NCBI GenBank assembly: GCA_958352815.1
Contig: CATWQA010000016.1
Location: 1-43,242 of the forward strand
Source: an uncultured Eubacteriales bacterium
GTDB lineage: Bacteria; Bacillota; Clostridia; Monoglobales; Monoglobaceae
Reading direction: 5' to 3'
Length of the DNA stretch: 43,242 nucleotides
The translations under genes and the position numbers were made by a program. The notes under the pieces are model-generated. The model saw nothing but the letters and a program-made list of their open reading frames with translations. It was not told where the DNA came from and did not search any database. Below, one piece after another: positions 24,723 to 32,305 of this stretch. Numbering within the stretch: the stretch's first letter is position 1; each line of letters opens with the position of its first letter.

Positions 24723-26111
24723 ATGTCAATGTACAGCTTTATTGCCAAGAACAGTAAGGTTCCGCTGTTCGTCCAGCTCAAAATGGCTATTATAAACGAT
24801 ATTAAAACGGGCAAGTATGAGAATATGCAGAAGCTGCCCTCCCGCAGGGTTCTGGCAAAGGAACTGGGGCTCAGCACCACAACCGTTAACAATGCGTACC
24901 AAGCTCTTGTGGACGAAGGCTACGCAATCACCATTGACAGGAGCGGCTTTTTTGTTAAGTCCAATATCCATATTGAGGAATATGATGATATTGTTTGGGA
25001 GAAAAATAAAAACTGCTCATACAACTTTAGCTATAACAACTGCGAGACCATAAATATTAACACAATCCTGCTAAAGTCCTTTGAAAGGCAGCTTAGAAAC
25101 AATAAGTTCTCCGATTTAAGCCGACACGGCAATAAGCGGGGTGAAATGGATTTCAGAATTGCGATTGCAAAGTTTTTGAGAAACAGACGAAATATAAACT
25201 GCCAAATAAGCGACATTTTCCTAGGCGCAGGCCTTCAATATCTGCTGACGGTTATTGTGATGATTTTCGGCAGAGACAAGGTATACGGCTTTGAAAATCC
25301 CACCGACCACAAAATGTATATCTGGCTTAAAAATCTGGGGGTGGACATCAGGCTTGTGGACGTTACCCTGACCTCGCCCTTAACCCCCGAAGCTCTTGAC
25401 GAGCACGGAATAGACGTAATGTTTACCATGCCCGAAAACCAGCTTCCCACCGGGCGCAGAATGGGAAAGGAAGAACGTTTGCGCCTTGCACGGTGGTGCC
25501 GGAGCAATAAATATATAATCGAGGTTGCAACTGACGGATACCTAAATTACAACGCCGAGAGGTATGATACAATCTTTTCCGCTTCGGGAGGGAATAACGT
25601 CATCTTTATAGACTCCCTCGACTACACTATTTCTTCAAATACAAAGGCTGCCTTTATGGTGCTGCCAAAGGGCATAATCGACGCAATTATCAGCAAGCTG
25701 GAATACTATTCTCCGCTGATTACCGTTTTCGAACAGTCCATCTATCAGGATCTGCTGAACAGCGGGCAGGTAGATAAGCTGATCAAGCGCAACAACAAGA
25801 CAATGAAAGAAAAACGGGATTTTCTCATGAGCTGCATAGAAGGCTCTAAAATCGGCGACAGAATAACCTTTCTCAACTATGACTCGGGAATGAACATGAT
25901 TGGAATTTTCGACAGTGAGGTAAGCGGCGCAGAGCTTACAAATGCGGCTATTCAAAACGAGATTAAAATTTTTGAGATGAATAAGTTTCTGCTTCAGCCA
26001 AACCACATAATCGAGAGAAATGCCTTTGTGTTCGGCTATGCCGGTCTTAATATTGCAGAAATTGAAAACGCCGTCAAGCTTCTTGAAAAATCGTGGAACA
26101 ATTTTAAATAA
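24723..26111 (+). CDS. MocR/GntR-type regulator with aminotransferase-like domain lacking the PLP lysine
   Basis: The 462-residue protein has an N-terminal GntR winged helix (about 12-80: VPLFVQLKMAIINDIKTG, LPSRRVLAKELGLSTTTVN, GYAITIDRSGFFV) fused to a fold type I aminotransferase-like domain. Such MocR proteins usually use PLP as cofactor or effector. Here MPENQLPTGRRM at 236-247 matches the family's HQ-PTG segment. However, where SFSK-x-L-x-P-x-x-R should stand the protein reads SLDYTISSNTK, so the Schiff-base lysine is Tyr301 and the following arginine is Lys308. The usual EDDY segment is also altered (EVATDGY at 267-273). It probably senses a ligand without a covalent PLP aldimine. Position after the importer suggests it controls amino-acid uptake; that is inference. 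Confidence 0.88.
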   Translation: MSMYSFIAKNSKVPLFVQLKMAIINDIKTGKYENMQKLPSRRVLAKELGLSTTTVNNAYQALVDEGYAITIDRSGFFVKSNIHIEEYDDIVWEKNKNCSYNFSYNNCETININTILLKSFERQLRNNKFSDLSRHGNKRGEMDFRIAIAKFLRNRRNINCQISDIFLGAGLQYLLTVIVMIFGRDKVYGFENPTDHKMYIWLKNLGVDIRLVDVTLTSPLTPEALDEHGIDVMFTMPENQLPTGRRMGKEERLRLARWCRSNKYIIEVATDGYLNYNAERYDTIFSASGGNNVIFIDSLDYTISSNTKAAFMVLPKGIIDAIISKLEYYSPLITVFEQSIYQDLLNSGQVDKLIKRNNKTMKEKRDFLMSCIEGSKIGDRITFLNYDSGMNMIGIFDSEVSGAELTNAAIQNEIKIFEMNKFLLQPNHIIERNAFVFGYAGLNIAEIENAVKLLEKSWNNFK

Positions 26112-26135
26112 AGTAAATAGTTTTTGTCGGCATTA

Positions 26136-26168
26136 ATCCCACTCATAGGCACATGAGCGGGATTTTTG
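26136..26168 (+). terminator. Terminator of the MocR-type regulator gene
   Basis: ATCCCACTCAT and ATGAGCGGGAT form a stem with one mismatch around a short loop, followed by TTTTTG, 25 bases past the stop codon. Confidence 0.8.
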
Positions 26169-26235
26169 TATGCATAAACTCAGCTTATCGGGATTATTGT
26201 CAGCAAAAACTCAATTAATGTATACAGTAATCCCC

Positions 26236-26395
26236 AAAGTAAAGTAAAGTAAAAGAAAGTAAATAAAAGTATAGTAAAAGAAATTATATTATATTAAATA
26301 AAAAAATATTAAAATAAATATTAAAGAAAAAGAAAGAATAGCTTTAGGGTAGGATAGTTTAAGTCAGAATAGGGGAGGTTAGGGAAGATTAAGCG
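26236..26395 (+). repeat. C-poor, purine-rich low-complexity spacer
   Basis: About 160 bases carry only a handful of C on the plus strand. The left part is built from imperfect AAAGT and AAAAG units, the centre is AT-only, and the right part is G-rich with a GGGGAGGTTAGGG core near 26372-26384. No open frame is credible in it. It fills most of the 447-base gap between the convergent regulator and arabinofuranosidase genes. Confidence 0.7.
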
Positions 26396-26403
26396 GGTCT
26401 TAC

Positions 26404-26425
26404 GAAAAAGCTTAAACGCTTTTTC
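26404..26425. terminator. Short AT-rich hairpin with A- and T-run arms
   Basis: GAAAAAGC (26404-26411) and GCTTTTTC (26418-26425) are perfect inverted arms around TTAAAC. It may act as a weak bidirectional terminator between convergent genes. Confidence 0.5.
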
Positions 26426-26499
26426 TCCCCCCTCATTATTATTGAAGAATTTATTTATGTTTGATATTATGATGTTATTCCGAAATTGTGATAAATGCA

Positions 26500-26530
26500 A
26501 AAGGGACTGTCTTGGAGGAACAGTCCCTTT
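26500..26530 (-). terminator. Terminator of the arabinofuranosidase gene
   Basis: AAAGGGACTGT (26500-26510) and ACAGTCCCTTT (26520-26530) form a perfect 11-bp stem, with TTTT continuing on the minus strand, 28 bases after the stop codon. Confidence 0.88.
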
Positions 26531-26558
26531 GCTTTGGGAAGAAATCCGTTAAAACTTA

Positions 26559-29500
26559 TTATTTACTCAGCGCTTCGGTTGTGGTTCTGATTTCCAAAAC
26601 TCTGCCGGCACAGCAATCACTGTTTTCGGGTGCAAACTTAACGATAACTCTTTCCTTTCCGTTCAGCAGATCTGCCGGAATTTGATAAAATACATCGAAA
26701 AACGTCCCCGGTTTATCGGCGTTCAGCCTTTGGCTTGAAAGCTTAATATCATCTATAAATATATCAAACTGTCTGTTATACGTTTTCCCATCACTCTCAA
26801 ATGCGGTATCATCGCCCCAGTACCTAACATAAAGGTAATTATCCTTTGTATTGTCAACACCGAGACTGTAGCTGAAATATGCGCTGTCCGTTCCGAAAGC
26901 GTCTCTCCAAAAGTATGTTTTTGTGCCGGATGCAAAGCTGCCGTTGTGAGAACTCTCACACGCCATATCGTGCGCCAGCTCATCTTGCTGGCCGTCAGGC
27001 TCGGTTCTGTCAACAGTGATTTTATTCAAAGCCTTTTCGTATGTATCCGATTCCTTATCCAAGTCCCAATACACATTATAAAACTGATGATGTATATCGA
27101 AGAACGGTTTTAGTATAATATCCTGTCCGTCTGAGCTGTTTGCTGCAGAAATCTTAAAGGTGAGCTCCGATATATTAACAGGCTCTATTATATCGGCGGG
27201 ATTTTTTCCGTCAGTGATTATATAGGGAACGTCCACCGCAACACTGTCCAAGTCCCTTTCTCTTGAGTTATACTCCTTAACGCCTGCAACGCCGCTTACG
27301 GAACCCCGTTCCGAACCCAAAACAATTGGACCGTACTTATATACTATTCTGTTTTCGGCTCTTTGGGTGTATATAGAAATGCTCATGGGGATTGTTATTT
27401 GGAGAACATCCCCCTCTTTCCAGCTTCTTTCAATTTCCATATAGCCGCTGCCCGAGGTATATGTCTCCCCGCCGACTGTTGCGGTCGCGCCGCTTTCAGC
27501 CCAAGATGGAACTCTGAGCTTAATATTTGCATCGCTCTCACCGCCGACTACCGTCATCTTTATTGTATCGGAATAGGGGTAGCCTGTTTCCGTTTTAAAG
27601 GTCAATCCCTTTTCTTTCCATAAGTATGTGTTTGGCATATACAGGTTCACATACAGGTCGTTCCCGTTTTCGTAATAGATGTTTCTTGTATATCTTGCGG
27701 GGTTTTCCATACCTGTACCCGTGCAGCACCACCAGGAATTATACTTTTCCTCGTAAATTCTGTGGTGACCCTGGAGCAGGGATATAAAGTATTCCTTTGA
27801 GCCTGTGTCAGGGTCCTGTTGACCCAAAATGTGGTTATAAAGAGCCGTTTCGTAGTAGTCCATATACTTGCTGTCCAAATTCCAGGCAAAAAGCTTCTCT
27901 GTCAGGCGCAGCATGTTATAGGTGTTGCAGCTCTCGCAGGTCTTTATTCCCAGAGTTTCGGCTCCCAATTCCTCAAAGTGCTCAGCTATGGAGTTTCCTC
28001 CGATTGCGTAAGAACGGTCGTTTACAACGTAGCTCCAAAAATTCTCAGCCGCCGTGCGATAGTCGGCATATTTTTCATTGTCAAGCTCATAGAGCTTCGC
28101 CGCGCCTATAACCTTGGGTATCTGGGTGTTGGAATGCTTGCCTGACAAATTATCCCGTCCTTGGCTCAAAGGTGTGAGTAGAGAGTCCTGCGTAAAGCCG
28201 CGGGCGGTCTCAAGATATTTTTCCTCACCCGTGATTTCATAGAGCTCGGCAAAAACTTCGTTCATTCCGCCGTATTCAACGCTTATCATTGCCTGCATTT
28301 GACCGTAGGTCAGCTTTGAGCAACCTTCAACAGCCCAGTCGGCAAAACGCTTTACGACCTCAAGAGCCTTTGGGTTATCGGTGTAATAGTATGTATCAAT
28401 AAGTCCCTGATATATTTTATGAATGCCGTACCAGGGCACCCAGTACCCTCCCTCTGTCCAGTTAGGCACTCCGCTGAAAGCGGTGTTAAAGGCGTCGATT
28501 TTGCAGCCTCCGATATAGCCGCTTCCCGTGGTCTCCTGAAGCTCGTCAAGCTTATCCACAATATAGTTCAGGCGACTCAGCAGGTCTGTATTTCCATTTT
28601 CGTTGTACATAACAGCGGCAGCGCTCATAAAGTGACCGAGAGAGTGCCCCGCAAGAGTTTTGTTGCCCGTCTGGGTTTCCCAGCCTGCATATCGAGAAGC
28701 GTTGTTGGGGGGGTTAAGACCGTGCACCTCGTATTCGGGAGCCAAAAGTCTGTCCACATCAACGCCCAGCAGGTAGTCAAGACCTATCTGCTCGCTTTCT
28801 TCAAACAAGCTGCCCGTCTCCAACTGTATGTTGGCAGCGTTTGCGTAGTCTCCCTCCACGAGCTCATTCAGGTCATAAGATATGTTTTCCGTAATCGGCT
28901 TTTGAGTCTCCTCTTCCCATAGCATAATTTTCACTTTTCCTTTATTATCAATCAGCGTCTGCGGTATTTCGGCAGACACGTTGAGATTAACCAATTTGTC
29001 TCTTTCGGTGTTTACGGTTTCAGTATTGAAAGAAACCAGCCGTTCCTCGCCGTCGTACAGAGCTATATACCCGCTAACGGCATTCGCCTCCTCGGCGAGA
29101 ATATTAAAATCCGCATTTACACGGTTAATACCTGCACTGTTGCTCAGGTTTAAGATTTGAGCAACCGAATATCTGCCGTCGTCTGAGCTGTCGCTTACGG
29201 TGACGACAGCCTTTGCCTCGGCTGTTTTACCGTTGAAGTTTACCGTACCCAATACTTCATAAACGCCGCCGACATCAGGAGTTTTAAAGTTATCCCATTC
29301 AACCTCAGCAATGCCCGTTGAATCGCCTGCATATGAGACTTCAATCTCTTGGGGGAGCAGAACTGACTCTCCTGCCCGAACAGTTATCTCTATGGTATTC
29401 ACCGAAACTATTTCAGGGGCTTCCTCGGAAATCAGTTCCGCTAATTGTGTTTCTGACATGGCATAGTCAAAAATCCTGACCTCGTCTATTACTCCCTTAA

Positions 29501-30578
29501 AAGCGCCCGAGTTTTTACCTATGTAGTTTTCCTCTCCCGCAGCTAAACTCTCGGCTTGCAAAGTTATAATATCTGAGAGCATCGGCTTGCCGTTTACGTA
29601 TATTTGAATTTTACGACTCTCACTTTCGTATGTAACCGCAACATGCATCCACTTATCAGGCTTAAAAGGCGTTCCCATAGTCAGCTTTTTTTCGGAACCG
29701 TTTACTGACATTTTCCACACCGATTGCCCGCTTGAGTTGCTGAGCAAAAAGGACACATAGTTTTCGCCGTCTATACCGAAAGAAAACAACTCTGTGTTAT
29801 CTCCAGCCTGCTCCGGCTTGATCCAGGAGGAAAACGTGTAACTGTCGGGCAGGGGGTACTTATCAAGCTTTAAACATCCTCCGTTTAAATATGCTCCCTT
29901 TCCCTCTATCCCCTGAACATAGGACACGTCGCCCTGAGGGGCTAAGCCCGAGTCTCCGCCGTCCATGGCGAAATGACATACTTCATTTCCCGTGTTCGGA
30001 TAAGACACTTCAATTACTCCGATATAGCAGGGACCGCTTGCGGCGAAATAAACATCTGTCTCCTCTGCAAACGTGTTGGTGATGGTTGTTTCCTCCTCGT
30101 TCGCCGAGGCGAACACCGTAACGCCTTGCTTTTCCCATGAAGCGTAGGCGACAGCCTTGTCTATCATATATATCGACCTGTTCGCTCCTCCCGGAGCAAA
30201 ATAGGCGGTAACTGTGGCTCCTGCTCCAACCCTTATTCCAATCATCTGACTTACGGCCGTTTTAACCTGATAACCGTTGATCTTTGTTCCGTTATAGGGA
30301 ACCTTGTTTGCATATAAGGTGTTTCCGCCGCCTGCATAGACATAATTTTTATTATCGGAACCGTAATAACCGGCGACGGGGGAAGCCCCGTTAAAATAGT
30401 CCGCACTGTCTAAGTCTATAATCATCTTTTCAGAAATTAAATCAAATGAGCTGTCGGCATAAACGGACGATAGTGGCAGCACTAAAACAAAAGTGAGAAA
30501 AATCAAAATCAAACTCACAGTCTTTGCAAAATCAAAATTTATGTTATTTTTTACATAAATATAGCTTTTTTGTCCCAT
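26559..30578 (-). CDS. Secreted beta-L-arabinofuranosidase of the GH127/GH146 (DUF1680) type with LamG and Ig-like modules
   Basis: The 1339-residue exoenzyme has a signal peptide (cleavage after residue 41, VYA/D). An N-terminal beta region leads to a LamG/concanavalin-like domain (about 195-385, YTFSSWIKPEQAG and VIDEVRIFDYAMSETQLAEL) and an Ig-like module (about 392-462). The catalytic (alpha/alpha)6 domain (about 590-1170) has GHSLGHFMSA and the metal/nucleophile set Glu882-x-Cys884 plus Cys951-Cys952. These match the Glu/Cys/Cys/Cys zinc-thiolate site known for HypBA1; the wording ESCNTYNML and CCTGTGMEN is closer to GH146. A C-terminal beta domain ends the chain without an SLH or sortase anchor. 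It should release L-arabinose from pectic arabinan or glycoproteins. AGGAGG precedes the ATG, and the gene diverges from an AraC-type regulator. Confidence 0.9.
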   Translation of the reverse strand: MGQKSYIYVKNNINFDFAKTVSLILIFLTFVLVLPLSSVYADSSFDLISEKMIIDLDSADYFNGASPVAGYYGSDNKNYVYAGGGNTLYANKVPYNGTKINGYQVKTAVSQMIGIRVGAGATVTAYFAPGGANRSIYMIDKAVAYASWEKQGVTVFASANEEETTITNTFAEETDVYFAASGPCYIGVIEVSYPNTGNEVCHFAMDGGDSGLAPQGDVSYVQGIEGKGAYLNGGCLKLDKYPLPDSYTFSSWIKPEQAGDNTELFSFGIDGENYVSFLLSNSSGQSVWKMSVNGSEKKLTMGTPFKPDKWMHVAVTYESESRKIQIYVNGKPMLSDIITLQAESLAAGEENYIGKNSGAFKGVIDEVRIFDYAMSETQLAELISEEAPEIVSVNTIEITVRAGESVLLPQEIEVSYAGDSTGIAEVEWDNFKTPDVGGVYEVLGTVNFNGKTAEAKAVVTVSDSSDDGRYSVAQILNLSNSAGINRVNADFNILAEEANAVSGYIALYDGEERLVSFNTETVNTERDKLVNLNVSAEIPQTLIDNKGKVKIMLWEEETQKPITENISYDLNELVEGDYANAANIQLETGSLFEESEQIGLDYLLGVDVDRLLAPEYEVHGLNPPNNASRYAGWETQTGNKTLAGHSLGHFMSAAAVMYNENGNTDLLSRLNYIVDKLDELQETTGSGYIGGCKIDAFNTAFSGVPNWTEGGYWVPWYGIHKIYQGLIDTYYYTDNPKALEVVKRFADWAVEGCSKLTYGQMQAMISVEYGGMNEVFAELYEITGEEKYLETARGFTQDSLLTPLSQGRDNLSGKHSNTQIPKVIGAAKLYELDNEKYADYRTAAENFWSYVVNDRSYAIGGNSIAEHFEELGAETLGIKTCESCNTYNMLRLTEKLFAWNLDSKYMDYYETALYNHILGQQDPDTGSKEYFISLLQGHHRIYEEKYNSWWCCTGTGMENPARYTRNIYYENGNDLYVNLYMPNTYLWKEKGLTFKTETGYPYSDTIKMTVVGGESDANIKLRVPSWAESGATATVGGETYTSGSGYMEIERSWKEGDVLQITIPMSISIYTQRAENRIVYKYGPIVLGSERGSVSGVAGVKEYNSRERDLDSVAVDVPYIITDGKNPADIIEPVNISELTFKISAANSSDGQDIILKPFFDIHHQFYNVYWDLDKESDTYEKALNKITVDRTEPDGQQDELAHDMACESSHNGSFASGTKTYFWRDAFGTDSAYFSYSLGVDNTKDNYLYVRYWGDDTAFESDGKTYNRQFDIFIDDIKLSSQRLNADKPGTFFDVFYQIPADLLNGKERVIVKFAPENSDCCAGRVLEIRTTTEALSK

Positions 30579-30618
30579 ATTTCTTCCTCCTATTTAACTT
30601 TATATTTTAAATTAATAC

Positions 30619-30647
30619 TTGACTTAATTTTGTAATCATTATATAAT
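30619..30647 (+). promoter_or_regulatory. Promoter of the AraC-family regulator gene
   Basis: TTGACT (30619-30624), 17 bases, TATAAT (30642-30647). Its -10 and that of the opposite promoter together form the palindrome ATTATATAAT at 30638-30647. Confidence 0.75.
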
Positions 30648-30666
30648 TTATATATGAATTTGACAA
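30638..30666 (-). promoter_or_regulatory. Promoter of the arabinofuranosidase gene
   Basis: On the minus strand TTGTCA (30661-30666), 17 bases, then a perfect TATAAT (30638-30643). It overlaps the divergent regulator promoter. Confidence 0.75.
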
Positions 30667-30701
30667 TACTAAAAACTTGATAAAAAGTGAGAAAAACTGA
30701 T

Positions 30702-31478
30702 ATGATTAAATTGGGAAATACGGAAATCAGCTTAGGCCCCATGGGACAGTTCCAAATTGACGGGAACTGGATCCATCGCGAGGCAGTGAAAGAAACATAT
30801 GAAATGATATATATGGTAAAGGGAGTTGTATATTTGCAGGAAGAGGATATACGGTATGAGCTGAAAAAGGGTGACGTGGTTGTTCTGCGTCCGAGAATAC
30901 TTCATAAGGGATACAGGGAGAGTTCGGGAGAGGTGTCCTTTTACTGGGTTCATTTTTATTTAAACCGAGACGGGGACGAGACGGAACATAAGGAGACTTT
31001 TTATCTCCACAATTATACAAACACAGCTTTATTTAAAGAGCTTTTACATTATGGCTCAAGCCCCGGCTTTCCCGACTATATGAAGGAATCTGTTTTCGCT
31101 CATATTCTGACCGAGATAACAACTCCGAATATTAAGAACTCCCCGATAGCTTCCAATGTATATGAGTGGATAAGAATAAACGCCGCAGCCGACATCTCCG
31201 CCGAAAGTGTGGCGGAACGGTTCGGCTACAGCGCTTCTCATTTATCGAGAATAGTTTTTAAACAATACGGAATGACGCTGAAAAAGCTGGTATATAACTT
31301 AATATTAATGAAGGCAAACGACTATCTGCTGAATACCTCCATGTCGGTTAAAGAAATCAGCGGCGTTTTAAAATTTTCATCGCCCAATGCGTTTATAAAT
31401 TTTTACAAATACCACAAAAATACAACACCCACAAAGTTCAGAAATTCATATTATAACATTAAGCTTAATAATAAGTAA
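30702..31478 (+). CDS. AraC-family transcriptional regulator
   Basis: The 258-residue protein has an N-terminal cupin-like sensor (about 1-120: YEMIYMVKGVVYLQEED, then ELKKGDVVVLRPRILHKG) and a C-terminal double helix-turn-helix (about 155-250). The first helix-turn-helix reads ISAESVAERFGYSASHLSRI; the second lies around MSVKEISGVLKFSSPNAFIN. The cupin pattern is that of regulators binding sugars. I chose the ATG at 30702; the frame extends to a GTG at 30687, which lacks a site of its own, and the ribosome site for the chosen ATG is also weak (GTGAG at ten bases). Divergence from the arabinofuranosidase gene suggests that it controls that enzyme, probably in response to an arabinose oligosaccharide; that is inference. 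Confidence 0.9.
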   Translation: MIKLGNTEISLGPMGQFQIDGNWIHREAVKETYEMIYMVKGVVYLQEEDIRYELKKGDVVVLRPRILHKGYRESSGEVSFYWVHFYLNRDGDETEHKETFYLHNYTNTALFKELLHYGSSPGFPDYMKESVFAHILTEITTPNIKNSPIASNVYEWIRINAAADISAESVAERFGYSASHLSRIVFKQYGMTLKKLVYNLILMKANDYLLNTSMSVKEISGVLKFSSPNAFINFYKYHKNTTPTKFRNSYYNIKLNNK

Positions 31479-31489
31479 CACAGGGTCGA

Positions 31490-32305
31490 CTATATTTTTA
31501 CGCTGTCTATAAATTTTGCCACGCCGTCATTATCGTTGCTTTCGATGACGGCGGTGGCAATTTGCTTAAGCTCCTCCACCGCGTTTTCCACGGCATAACA
31601 CTCATCAGAGATTTTAAACATGGATATATCGTTATATCCGTCCCCGAATGACACTATTTTATCACAGCCCAGATACTCTTTAAGCCCCAGTATGGCGTTT
31701 GCCTTTGTGGCTTTCTCGGGCATAATCTCAAGCCACTGCTCGCCTGTATATATATCCTTTTGATATACGCAGTTGTATTTATCTTTAATTCGGCTGTATA
31801 CGGGGAACAGCTTGCTTTCATCGTCTATGCAGGTGAAATAGAATATTTCCCCTCTCCACAGCATTTCCCTGCTCACAACAGGATTGTCCCGATAATCGCC
31901 TTTTCGGTTATCAAAAAAATCCTGCATGGCTTGATTTACTTCGCTTTTAACATAGGAATATTTTTCCCTGCCGTCCTGCAAGGAGTACACAATAGGAGAA
32001 ACTCCGCTTTCAATTAAAAGAGCTAAAATATCCTGCGCCTCGCCGGCGTTAAACAGATTGGAGAGCAGCCTCTTGCCGCTTCCGTTTTCCATGACAAACA
32101 CGCCGTTATACACGATTATGGGGAAGCCTCCCGCAAGCCCCTCGGTCACCTTGGAGGCGGTTGAGGCAGACCTGGCGGTGGCATATGAAAATATGCCGCC
32201 GCTCTTAATAAAGTCGTTTACAACCCGCCCTGTGTATTCTGAAATTCTAACGCTGCTGCCAAGCAATGTGCCGTCCAAATCCGATACATACAGTGTTTTA
32301 CTCAA
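31490..32305 (-). CDS. HAD-superfamily phosphatase, Cof subfamily
   Basis: The 271-residue hydrolase has motif I SDLDGTLLG with nucleophile Asp9 and acid Asp11, a Cof-type cap domain, a motif III lysine in PEKATKANAILGLKEYL, and motif IV SFGDGYNDISMF. Such enzymes dephosphorylate sugar phosphates or flavin/PLP-type phosphates; the substrate is not predictable. The start is TTG, overlapping the rqcH stop by four bases with GGAGG upstream. It is convergent with the AraC-type gene, with an 11-base gap. Confidence 0.92.
   Translation of the reverse strand: MSKTLYVSDLDGTLLGSSVRISEYTGRVVNDFIKSGGIFSYATARSASTASKVTEGLAGGFPIIVYNGVFVMENGSGKRLLSNLFNAGEAQDILALLIESGVSPIVYSLQDGREKYSYVKSEVNQAMQDFFDNRKGDYRDNPVVSREMLWRGEIFYFTCIDDESKLFPVYSRIKDKYNCVYQKDIYTGEQWLEIMPEKATKANAILGLKEYLGCDKIVSFGDGYNDISMFKISDECYAVENAVEELKQIATAVIESNDNDGVAKFIDSVKI

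Noticed and set aside
26236..26395. CRISPR array or tandem repeat locus
   Set aside because: The AAAGT-like units are short and irregular, with no constant repeat-spacer periodicity.
28419..28922. 167-codon open frame on the plus strand
   Set aside because: It is antisense to the GH127-type catalytic region and lacks a start context.
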